Below are positions 32,801-42,599 of a stretch of DNA of 64,000 nucleotides, piece by piece. The first letter of the stretch is position 1; each line of letters starts with the position of its first letter. The translations under genes were made by a program, and so were the position numbers. Source of the DNA: Massariosphaeria phaeospora. Lineage: Eukaryota > Ascomycota > Dothideomycetes > Pleosporales. A model generated the notes under the pieces. That model was not told the DNA's origin, ran no database searches, and saw only the letters and a list, made by a program, of their open reading frames with translations. The DNA lies in NCBI GenBank assembly GCA_011032825.1, contig JAADJZ010000029.1, positions 496,001 to 560,000 of the forward strand, read 5' to 3'.

Positions 32801-34800
32801 AGGTATAGTGTTAGAAGCGCTAGTTCTACAACACTCTAGCAAAAGCGTATTCTTTCTTTAGTTAATCTAAAGATTGTGCTTTTTTAACTAAAAAAGTTTT
32901 AAAATAATGTCGTAGATAGCTAGTCTAAAAACGTCGAAAGCTAACTTTTTTTAATGTTGTTTAATGTGCAATAGTACGTTACTTATTTTGTGTATAACTA
33001 CTAGTTGCGCTTGTATAAACTATTTGTTAGCACTAGCAAGTAAATAAAGCTGTTGTTTCTTTAGTAAGTGTAAACTAGCTACAAACACTGCTTAAGTAGA
33101 AACAAAGTTATTCTATGCTTCTATGTCGATTAAAGCTTTTATCAAGTAACTATTAAGCTTTACTAAAAGCTTAATTTGTTTTGCTAGGTTAATTACGTTA
33201 ATTTGTCTAACTTCAAAGTTAAACGTTGCTAGCCTAAAAAAGAGTTCGTACTAAATTTGTTAGTTTTTTTGAAAGTCTAATGTTGTGCGCAGTTAGAGTG
33301 TAAGTAGGTTTGCTACTAAGCTTAAATGCAGTTGCTATTTACAAGCATTCGCATTGCAAGTAGTTCTACTAGGTTTTTTTTTTAAAAAAGTGCAGTATGT
33401 TGCATTTGTTTTATAGGTAGTATTCGCAAGTGTTGTTTTTGCAATTAAACTACTTTTAAGAGCAGAATTAGCTTTTTTTCTTAGAGAACTATTCTGTGCC
33501 TTGTTTGTTAAAGTAATAAGTTAAATAGTAATTGTAAAAGCATACTGTCTATAACATTTTTGCGTGTTCTAGGTTTTAGTAGTTTAAGTAGTACTATAGT
33601 TTGTAGAAGTTCGCGTTGTTGCGTTTTTTTCTAAAGCATTGTTAAGATTCTTTTGTAGCTTTATCGTGCTAGTGTTTCTTAGTAGCTAATTTGTTTAGAT
33701 CTAAAAGTAGAATGTTTTCTTTAAAGCGTTTTGTTTTCTTAAGCTTTTAATAAATTCTTTGTTTGTTTTTCTTTGTAAGCTCTTGTTCGAGCTCGTTAAG
33801 ATAATGCCAAATCGAATTCTCGTAGATTGAAATCTATAGCTGTTTGTTGAATAACTCGTATTTCTCGTTTGTTAATTCGAAGTAGTTACATATTAACTTT
33901 CTTTTAGCTAAACCTACTTCTTTAGGTAACTATTCTTTCTAATTCTTAACATTTATAAAGGTAATTACTTTTTATTTTTTATTAATACTACTCGTAGTAT
34001 TAAACAGTACGTTTAACTATTAAACGACTTTGTTCTTTTAGTAACAGTTGCTAGAAATGTAGCCTAGTTTGCTACAATTATAGCAAGTTCTTGTTTTCTT
34101 GCTATACTTTAATTGTTTGTTAATTAGTTTGCTTTTGTTAAAGTTGTTAAGGTGCATAAGTTTGTATTTTTGAGCTAAGTTGTATATGCTTATTAAGCGT
34201 AGGTGTTGCGTTTGTACTTAGCACTAACTAGTGTTAAATATATAACTCTTGTTGCTCTTTAGTACGTAGAACCTTGCTTTAGCTTGCGTTTTAATTGCGA
34301 GTTCGTACAACTTATTATCAAAGCAGATTAATTTTTTAATTAAATTGCTTAAAGTGTTTGTAGCTGCTTTAGAGCGCATTAGTTTTACTTTAACATTGTT
34401 TTTTAGCTTTTGCTTGTACATGCGCATAAGTGCCTTGTTGTTCTAGTTAGTTTAGATAAAGTACTGTTAAAACAAGTTAGCGTAGTTTTTAGCTAACTTA
34501 GTCTAGCGCATTTGTTAAATAGTTTTTTTTGCAATTGCAAGCTTGTTAGCAATTGCGTAAAATTGTTGCAGCTTGTTTTTAAATACAGCGCGATTTTTGA
34601 ACATACGTGTAATTATGTTTTTATTGTTATTACTATCTAAGTACTTCTTTAAGTAAAGTTAAACTTACTTAAAAGCTATTTTTTTTATGTAAAAAGCTAT
34701 TAGAGATGCCTTGTTAATGTCGTTAACTTAGTTATTTTCGAACTTGAAAAAAAAGTTGAACTAGAGTAACTAGTTCTTTAGCTTCAAGCGATTTCTATAG
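29900..34800 (-). pseudogene. Gypsy-2 gag-pol, inactivated
   Basis: On the minus strand, from right to left: a gag segment at 34224-34427 (NLIKKLICFDNKLYELAIKT, a common retro-gag motif in fungal gypsy elements). The RT active site at about 32045-32100 reads YLDIFVVAYLNDIFIYS where FVVAYLDDIxIYS is expected, so the first Asp of the pair is Asn. Integrase is at about 30500-31000. A chromodomain (EKYLVK-LSYLDSENT) is at about 29930-30040. Stops are dense. Domain borders are approximate. Confidence 0.8.
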
Positions 34801-34891
34801 TAAAAGTTAAGCTTTGCTACTTTCGTACCGCTAGTGCAAGTATAAAGAAAACTAGTTATTAAAGTATTATTTATTTTAAAAGTCTTTAATA

Positions 34892-35321
34892 TGTAAAGGC
34901 TAAGCGGACTTGAAAAAGTCGTTTATTAAGCTTAGGTTAGTTCTTGAGAAATAAGTAAGTTTAATAGACTAAAGAAAGTTGTATAGCGTTTAATACTAAA
35001 GTAGTAGCAAGCTTTGTTTTGCAAAAAGTATAGAAGTTAAAGTAAAAGTTAACTTTTAGATTGTAAAATTAAAGACAATAGCTGTAAAAGTGCGTTGTTT
35101 CTTTAGGTTTATATACTAGAAAGTGTTTTTGCTTATTCTTAAGCGCTTGCTACTAAGCAGTGCTTATTGCTAAGCGCTTACTATTAAGCGCGCTTATTCT
35201 TAAGCGCTTACTAATAAGCGGTTACGTAACTAAAGTTTAGTTAGCTTACTATGTAACTTTATTAGTAGCTTATAACCTAAGCGTGTTGCGCTAAGCCTAG
35301 TTGTAATACTAGATTGTAACA
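34892..35321 (-). repeat. Gypsy-2 5' LTR
   Basis: 430 bp. One extra 16-bp copy of the CGCTTATTCTTAAGCG-type repeat accounts for the length difference from the other LTR. Confidence 0.93.
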
Positions 35322-36008
35322 ACGCGTACAGCTGCTGCGTACGCCTTTGCTTGCGAAAATTAAATAGCTAAGTTTCTAGCGTAGATAACGTTAACTAGAT
35401 TAAGCGTAGCAAATTGAAGTGTTATTACTTAGTAGTAAGTACATTAAAGTTCTATAGCTATTGAAAGTAGCTACAAAGCGCTTCGAAAGCAGAGGTAACA
35501 CTAGAAAATTTAGTGCGCTACATAACGTTATTTCTACTTTTGAGTACGTACTTAGCACTTACGAGCAGATTGCGCAGCAATACGAAAGCGTTAATTACAA
35601 CGAGAAAAACTTGCTAGAGAACTATCTAGCTATTAATATATACGCAGCATAGCAAAAGCTTTAAAAGTACTAAAAGAAATTTAATAACTCGCTAGCGTAC
35701 TACGCTGCTACGATACTGCACCTAAATACAAAGTTTTACTATTAAAACTTATAAGCAGATTAACCTACGTAGATTGCTTTATTAAATGCTACTTTTCAAG
35801 CGCTATGAAAAGAGTACAAGCCGAAGAAAACTCTAGATTTAAAACGCTTGCATAAGAAAGTTAAAGTATTGAATATACAAGCAAGCATTAATTTCTTTAC
35901 AAATCTAGTACAAGGCAAAGCAGTTGCTAATAGCAGTAACGAGTTTAAGCTTTGAAAACAAAAGCTTTATTTTCTATCGAATTACTTCTATTTAATTAAC
36001 TCGTTTGC
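35322..36008 (+). pseudogene. hAT transposase, segment 2 of 3
   Basis: Continues segment 1 after Gypsy-2. It reads FSALHNVISTFEYVLSTYEQ and IAQQYESVNYN, then YYAATILHP-like and EYKPKKTLDLKRLHKKVKVL segments, the region between the RNase H-fold core and the C-terminal dimerisation domain of fungal hAT transposases. The stretch 35461-35649 is open for 63 codons. The frame is cut by Gypsy-3 at 36008 (TTTGC). Confidence 0.8.
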
Positions 36009-36296
36009 TGAAAGGGGATCGCCTAGGAAGGCAGGTTCTAGATAAAGAATGTAATGAATTCGATAGAGTCTATCTACAGCGCGGACAAGAGAGCTCTATA
36101 TACCTTATAGTTAGTCAGCCTCCGGAGCACCTGCGGAGCGCTCTCGGAGGCTATGTGAAAACCCAATACCGCAGGGCCTTCGTTAACCGGAAACCAGCGA
36201 GGCCCTCCTAGGTATCGTCGGAGCTGTTACGTACAGCGTCAATAGCTACTAAGGTCCTACGACCGAAGCAATCTATAGGGCTTTCAGCCCATTACA
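36009..36296 (-). repeat. Gypsy-3 3' LTR
   Basis: 288 bp. Keeps TG at the plus-strand left end, where the other LTR has TA. Confidence 0.95.
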
Positions 36297-36309
36297 TAAG
36301 CTCCCTCTC

Positions 36310-39300
36310 TAATCTGTAGCAATTTACTTACTCCGTCGGCGTTCTAGCGTCCTTTCTAAAGGCGTGCCGTCTCGAAAGTCTTTTGGCAATTTTCCATCGG
36401 CGTCCCGGTAGGCCGCCGAAAATTCTTGCCAGGTAGATAAAGCTTCTGTGTCTTCGAGTTCTAGCGCTGGTTCCCATGTAGGCTGGTCATAGCCAGTCCA
36501 TTTGACCTAATATTCCAGCCTCCGGCCTTTTTCGACTTTCTTCCAGCGCTCGCCCGTAATGCGCTCGACTAGCTATTCTTGCTCGCCTTCTATGGTGACG
36601 CTCCCCGGGCGCCAATCGGACACTGTCTAGCCCTCCAAAGAATTGTCTGCCGCGAGTCTAAGCCTATCCATTAGAAATGTTGGATTTATCTCAGGAGGTG
36701 TGTCTAAAACTACGTTGCCTAGAGACTTAACTTGTAAGACTGTATATTTGCCATTTTTCCAGTCTAGTTTCTTGCTCGGGCGCCTATTAGAGATGTGTTT
36801 TCCGTATTGCAACCACACTTTATCTCCTACTCGGAGCAGCGGCGCCTCTTTTCTGTGTCGATTTGCTTGTTTTTTCTGCTCCTGTTGGGCCTCCGCCATA
36901 GCGGCTTGCGCGAAGTCGATGACCTTCTTTATCTTTTTAGCCATTTCCACTGCGCTCCGCTGAGGGTCCAAGGTTGTCTAGTGAAGCGTATCCGCCCTCT
37001 CCTCTGCTCGAAGCTGGATTGAGTCCATCTCGTAACCATGCTGGAGAAAGAAAGGGCTTACTTTTGTCGACACTGCCTCTCGTCCCCGGATTGCGATTTG
37101 TACAATAGGGCATAGCCGCGCCTAGTTCTTCTAGTCCCAATTCACAAACGGCCTTAAGACAGTCTCGATTGTTGAATTTGCCCTTTTTGTAGCTCTGTCG
37201 GTTTCCGAGTAGAAAGCTGTAGATAGCCGCCTTACGATCCCAAGCTCTCTGCAGAGCGTTTTCTAGAATTCACTTACGAATTGTGCCCTTCGGTCGGAGA
37301 CGATAGCGTCAGGGAGCTAGTAGTAGGCTACTACTCTCTCGATAAATACCTTTGCTACGGTTGCTGCGTCAATTTTCGCCATAGGGATCAAGATTATATC
37401 CTTGCTCAATCGGTTTGTAATAACTAGTAGATTCGTGCACCCCTCGCTCTCCGGCAGGTTAGTAATAAAGTCCATAGAGAGTTCTTTCCAGATCCTGTCC
37501 GGAACGGGGAGCGGGCGGAGAAAACCACTTTTTATCTTCCGCCATAGTTTCGCTCGTCCACATGCATCGCAGTTGGCAATGTACTGTCAAATGTCCGAGC
37601 TCATTCCTGGCCAGAAGAAATCTCTCTTGAGGATATTGTAGGTGTTCTCCCTGCTAGGGTGCTCTGCGATGGGCGGGTCGTGGGCTCCGGAGATCAATCT
37701 AGTGCGCAGTTGATACGTTTTCGGCACCCATCTCCTTCCCCGATAGAGGAGCGCGTCGTTTTCAACAGCGCAATTCGCTAAGGACGCCTTCAATTGAAGG
37801 CCCGAGGGAAACTTCCTACGGGTACTTCTTTCAGTTTGGCTCTCTTTTACGGCCTCCAAGGCCTCCTGGTACAAATCGTCTTCTCGGACTCCTCTATCTC
37901 AAAGTTCATCTAAAGACAGCTCCTCCGCATTATCCTTAGAATTGTCCTCCGTGCTAGCATCTTTTTCCCGTCCAGCAGCATTCCGTCTAGGACCCGCAGC
38001 ATCCTGCCCCTCAGAGCCTGCACTTTCGATCTAAGAAGGAACATCCTGCCCCGGAGCTTCCGCCACATCTGCCCTGTAGAAGGCATCGAGCCTACCAGCG
38101 AGTACATTTGGCGTTGGTATTGGGGTGCTATAGAGCGGGAACGCGCGGATCACGCCCGAAGTCTCTTCCGTGATGTCATCCTCGTTTGACACACCGGTCG
38201 GTTTGAGGAGTTGGAATTTACGGCTTTTCAGCCGAACATCGTTCTAGTCTTGGAGGAGATCCTGCTCCTTCCGTGAGAGAGCGTCTGCCCTTCTATTAGC
38301 CGCCCTAAGGCGGTACACAAACTCCAGGTTGTGTTTGAAGAGAATGTTCGCTTAGCGGACATGTCGCTTTGTTAGTAACCTTGCTGTAGTGAAGTACAGG
38401 AGGTTCTTGTGATCAGTGTAAACCGTAATCTTCGGCACCGCTTTAAGCTCCGCTTTTCATTCAGTAATGCATTTAATCACTGCTAATAATTCCTTGTCGT
38501 GAATAGTGTAGTTGGACTCCGCAGGTAACATTTTGGCAGAGTAGTAGGCCACTGCCTGCCACAAGTTGTCCTTTGCTTTCTAGAAGAGCGCTCCTTCGGT
38601 AGCCATCCCCGAAGCGTCCGCTTCAATAGCGGTCTCCAAATCGGGGTCAAAATAGGCCAATGACGGCCCAGATATGAACTCTTTCTTGAGCGTGTCAAAC
38701 GCTTCTTGTTGTTCGGGCCCCCAACGGAATTCGACGCCTTTTCCCGTTAACTCTGTCAGTAGAGAGACGATTGTAGAAAAGGCGCGAATGAACTGCTGGT
38801 AAAAGTTTGCAAAACCAACGAAGCTCCGCACTCCTTTAACTAAGGCCGGAGCCTCCCATTCGAAAATCGCGCGGACCTTTTCTAGATCCATGCTGATTCC
38901 CTTGCCTACCTCGATAATAAAACCGAGGTATTTAGTTTTGGTTACTTCAAACTCGCATTTCTTAATATCGAGTTGTAACCCCGCTTTTTTTAACTTGTCA
39001 ACAACCTCCTTAACACGTCGCCGGTGGTCTTTTCAGGAACCTCCGGAGTAGATAAGTACATCATCCAAGTATGCGGAAGCGTCAACGTCAATGTGATTAC
39101 GCAGAGTGTAGTTAATAAACCGCTGGAACGTACTCGGGGCGTTAGCAAGGCCGAATGGGCAAACTATCCATTCGTACAATTCAAATCTTGTACGGAAAGC
39201 CGTTTTCCACTCGTCTCCTTTAGCAATCCGGACTTTGTGAAAGGCCTAGATGACGTCCAGCTTAGTAAACCATTTGGCCTAGCTAATCTAATTCAGGGTC

Positions 39301-40285
39301 TCGTGAATTAAAGGCAGCGGGTATCGGTTTTTTTTCGTGATAGCGTTGAGCGCCCGATAGTCTACGCAAAAGCGTAGCCTCTTACCGGGTTTCTTTGCAA
39401 ACAACACCAGCGCTCCGGCCTAAGAGCGACTTACCCTAATAAACCCGCGATCTAAATGCGCGGTAAGCTGCTTCTGCAAGACTAACAGTTCGTCTTTAGA
39501 CATGTTATACAAAGGTCCCCATGGGACCTCTGCTTCCTTCCCGTCCTTTCCGATCAGTTCGATGCCGTGGTCTATTAGGCTTCGGTGAGGAGATAATTTG
39601 TTGGCCTCAGACTGCATGAACGCTGTATACTGATCTTTCATCCAGTTAGGCAGCGTCAGGCGTGGGTCGACTACTACCTTAGTCTGGAGAGCTTTCTAGA
39701 TGTCCGCCATAGACGCGGCGAAGATTTTAACGCTAGAGTTTTTCCTCTTAGACTGCCGCATCATCATTCCGAACGCGGCCGCGGACACCTGCTGGGGCTC
39801 CTGTCTAGGCTTTCTTCCTTCCTAGCTCCGCACGCGTGTTCCGGTTGAATGGATGAAGATCGATTTCTTCGCCAGAGCTAGCGTTACCTGGCTCCCGTCC
39901 ATCCATGGGCGCCCTAGGATGATATCGTATTAGTCATCCTTAGTTATAACGTACGCTCAAACTGTTTGTTCGTGCCCGTCTAGGTCCATTGTGAACTAGG
40001 CAGCTTCCGTAACCTTAACGACTTGTTCGCCAATGCCTACTACAGGCCTTTCTTTTATCGAAATACGCAGGAGACGGTTCTTTTTACAAAACTTTTCGCT
40101 AACAAGACTATAGGTAGTGCACCCGGAGTCGAGCATTGCTAAAGCGAAAATAGATTAATTAATAATTGCATGTACTGTAAGTGGTTTCCCGTCCGGCCAG
40201 CGCCAGCAGAACTTCGAAAACTCATCCAATAAAGAAACCGTGTCCTTTTTCCACCACTCCTGACCGCGCTTTTGGTCAGGAGTGT
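36310..40285 (-). pseudogene. Gypsy-3 pol: protease-RT-RNase H-integrase-chromodomain
   Basis: The best open pieces are 39420-39641 (RT N-terminus, LDRGFIRVSRS), RT palm with [12 protein letters not shown] (about 39040-39070, both catalytic Asp intact), 38580-38891 (RT thumb to RNase H, VRSFVGFANFYQQFIR and AIEADASGMATE), and 37587-37874 (integrase HHCC zinc region, NILKRDFFWPGM). The integrase core, at about 37140-37480, has YYWLPDAIVSDR. Residues 36627-36971 are the integrase tail (VGDKVWLQYGK, LDWKNGKYTVLQ). A chromodomain follows at 36430-36560 (VKWTGYDQPTWEPALELED). Stops are scattered TAG/TAA/TGA codons, so RT and integrase cannot be made whole. Confidence 0.85.
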
Positions 40286-41551
40286 CTAGTTTTCCGAGTC
40301 CTCGGACTCGGAGACCTCCTCAACCTTTGCTGTCGTCTTAACTAGTTCAGGGGTCGCTTTTCGGGTTGTAGCAGGCTTCTTCGGGGCCGCGAGCTCACAT
40401 TTATTAGACATGTAAGTTGCTGAACCACATCGGAAGCAGAGGTAATTCTCTCGTCGTCTCGTCATCTCTGCGTTGTCTGCCCATTTGGCCCGCTTCTTCT
40501 CCTTGTTGTCAGTGGCCGCGCGGACTGCCCAGGTAGCGGCCTTGGTCGCTGGCTCCCAGTCCATAGCCTCCGTGTCGCTCATCGATTGATTTGGTACTGT
40601 CCGCCACTGGTTGTTTGCCTTCGCGCGGTTCAGGTTTTCCTCAATCTGGGTGACCCGTTCCATTAGGTCCTGGAGTCGCCATGCTGGGGGGACGATAACG
40701 CTAACCATCTTATCCTGTAGATCGGCGCGAAGCCCTGCTTCGTACCGGTTCTTCAATGTAGCTACGTCGCCTGTCATTTTTGCGTCGTACGCGAGGCGCA
40801 TGAATTCCTCATTGTACCCTTGAAGGGACATCTTCTTCTGCCTGAGAGCGAAGAGTTGGTTGAGCGCTTTCTGCGCTCGCATGTGGTCCTGGTAGTGCCC
40901 GTCAAAGTACTCCCAGAACTCCTTTGCCGTTCCGTTACGGTGTTCCTGATACCAGGCGAGTCCAGTAGTGGCCGCTTGCCCTGTTAGGCGGTTGTAGATG
41001 TAGCCGCATAAGTTCCCAATCAGATCCCCGTCATTGAGCATCTTGTCCTCTACCTGGACCTTAAACCGTCCGTAGTCTGACCTTGTTCCGTCGAACTGGG
41101 CTGGGTCAGGCATCTTGTTGCGCTTTGTAATTGGCGTAGAGGCTCTCAGGATACTAAGGGGAGTCGGCGGTGTTGCTAGCGTAGCCCTCTTTTCCTCCTA
41201 GAGGATCCGAACCTGATTTTGCAGTGTTTCGATGAGTGCCTGAGCTCTCGCACTCTCGTCATTAACTGGCCGCTTAGAATTCGAAGGTCCTGCGAGGACT
41301 GGCTCCGCTGCCAGTAGCTGATCGTTTGTCACCCTTCCGGGTGGTCCTATTACGGGTTCTGTGACGAATATCTTCATATATGTGGCTTCCGCCGCATTGA
41401 GACGGATCTCTCGAGTTTCCACATCGAGTCCGTCGTTGTTCATTAGCTCTCGTAGAGCTTCCTTAATTGCTTCGCCGCTCCGGCCTTCGCTTTCTAGCCT
41501 GCGGGCTTCCACAACCAGCATCCGGATATACTCATCCTGGGTGCCGTCCAT
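40286..41551 (-). pseudogene. Gypsy-3 gag (capsid/nucleocapsid), one stop
   Basis: From ATG 41551 the frame gives an acidic helical N-terminus (MDGTQDEYIRMLVVEARRLE) to a TAG at 41198-41200, then continues in the same frame to 40286. The capsid-like part includes MPDPAQFDGTRSDYGRFKVQ and a typical retrotransposon gag stretch (LNQLFALRQKKMSLQGYNEE). The nucleocapsid knuckle is CFRCGSATYMSNKC: Cys-x2-Cys-x4-Tyr-x4-Cys with Tyr in place of the zinc-binding His. The C-terminus is acidic (SESEDSEN). One read-through or reversion would restore 421 codons. In this copy gag is broken at about residue 118. Confidence 0.82.
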
Positions 41552-41672
41552 CGTAGCGATTTGGTTCCGAAAACCTTCTTCGCTGCGTCTTGGGGTTTCT
41601 CAGAGGTTGCCTTCAACTTCCGAAAGTGTCGTACCCCTTAAAGATCTCACGACCTTCACTGCGTAGGGATTG

Positions 41673-41682
41673 ATCGAATTCA
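41673..41682 (-). other. Gypsy-3 primer binding site, self-priming type
   Basis: Two nucleotides inside the 5' LTR border the sense strand reads TGAATTCGAT. This is the exact reverse complement of ATCGAATTCA in the same LTR. Tf1/sushi chromoviruses prime with the 5' end of their own RNA folded back onto such a site rather than with a tRNA (established). The 10-nt match and its position support the same mode here. Confidence 0.6.
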
Positions 41683-41684
41683 AA

Positions 41685-41972
41685 TAAAAGGGGATCGCCT
41701 AGGAAGGCAGGTTCCAGATAAAGAATGTAATGAATTCGATAGAGTCTATCTACAGCGCGGACAAGAGAGCTCTATATACCTTATAGTTAGTCAGCCTCCG
41801 GAGCACCTGCGGAGCGCTCTCGAAAGCTATGTAGAGACCCAATACCGCAGGGCCTTCGTTAACCGGAAACCAGCGGGGCCCTTCTGGGTATCGTCGGAGC
41901 TGTTACGTACAGCGTTAATAGCCACCAAGGTCCTACGACCAAGGCAATCCATAGGGCTTTCAGCCTATTACA
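41685..41972 (-). repeat. Gypsy-3 5' LTR
   Basis: 288 bp. In the sense direction it would drive transcription leftwards through gag and pol; see the promoter and primer-site entries. Confidence 0.95.
41731..41778 (-). promoter_or_regulatory. Gypsy-3 core promoter: TATA element and predicted transcript start
   Basis: On the minus strand the LTR has TATATA at 41773-41778. About 33-38 nt downstream is ATCGAATTCA (41731-41740), the block that is complementary to the adjacent primer site. If the mRNA begins at 41740, the LTR divides into U3 of 232 nt and R-U5 of 56 nt. The TATA spacing suits a eukaryotic core promoter. The start site is inferred, not shown. Confidence 0.5.
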
Positions 41973-42252
41973 TTTGCTTATTGAATAGGCATGAAGCAGC
42001 TTTATTCTAACCTTAGCAGGCTAGCTATTAACGTACTATTAATTCTAGTATCTAGCTGTAAATGTAAGCGTATGTTTAGCAAGATTAGCAATTTTCTAGA
42101 GCCAAAGCGTAGAGCTTTGTTGCTTTAATTACTTGCGGCAATTTACTATGTACGATGCTAGCTTAGAGCTAGCTTCAAAAATAAAACTACAACTTCGCTT
42201 ACTAAAGAAGCAATTGATTAATTGTATAGTATATAAGACTAGAGTAATAGCG
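41973..42252 (+). pseudogene. hAT transposase, segment 3 of 3 (dimerisation domain)
   Basis: Reads LSRLAINVLLILVSSCKCKR, MFSKISNFLEPKRRALL and LAAIYYVRC, the C-terminal hAT dimerisation domain (the usual sequence is LA.DVLSIPASSCECERMFS). A tail like KNKTTTSLTKEAID ends at about 42250, where Copia-1 inserted (TAGCG). Together the three segments give a near-complete C-terminal two thirds of one transposase with 12.4 kb of retrotransposon removed. Confidence 0.82.
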
Positions 42253-42416
42253 TGTTGCAGTAAGTGCAAGCAGTGCGTAGAAAATTAAGAATTAAACTAA
42301 AGTTGTATTATCTAGAAGCTACAGAATTTGTAGGTGCAAAAGCATAAACAGCGCTAGTTCTAGATAAGCGTAGTACTTTTATTTATTTTATAAAGTAAAA
42401 GCTATAAGCTGTAACA
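42253..42416 (-). repeat. Copia-1 3' LTR
   Basis: 164 bp with inverted ends TGTTGCAG and CTGTAACA. Confidence 0.93.
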
Positions 42417-42599
42417 CACTCTCTAGCTAGCGTAAACTTAAAAGCAAAAAGTTAACGATAGCTAATTAGTATTAGTGCATATAAAAAGTGTTGAGGTTGT
42501 TTTAATTAGCCTGTCGTAGGCTCTTTAGGCGCTTAGTAATATCAACGAAGCTAAGTTAGCAAACGAACTTAGTAAACTTCTGCTTAGGTAAAATTTTTG

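Larger units (their letters stand above)
28903..35321 (-). mobile_element. Gypsy-2: complete Ty3/gypsy retrotransposon inside hAT
   Basis: LTRs 28903-29316 (414 bp) and 34892-35321 (430 bp) differ by one 16-bp repeat unit near the CGCTTA cluster; otherwise they are colinear. Both copies of the target duplication read ACGCG (28898-28902 and 35322-35326). Coding is on the minus strand, so the right LTR is the 5' one. The order from right to left is gag, protease, RT, RNase H, integrase, chromodomain. Removing it rejoins the hAT frame. Confidence 0.95.
36009..41972 (-). mobile_element. Gypsy-3: complete chromovirus, the least mutated LTR element
   Basis: LTRs of 288 bp (36009-36296 and 41685-41972) start TGAAAGGGG or TAAAAGGGG and end ATTACA on the plus strand. 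The target duplication TTTGC is perfect (36004-36008 and 41973-41977). By eye about 17 positions differ between the LTRs, all transitions. Coding is on the minus strand. A purine tract (sense AGAGAGGGAG, 36301-36310) adjoins the 3' LTR. Base composition is near that of host genes, unlike the AT-rich hAT around it, so it is the youngest or least RIP-exposed insertion here. Confidence 0.95.
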
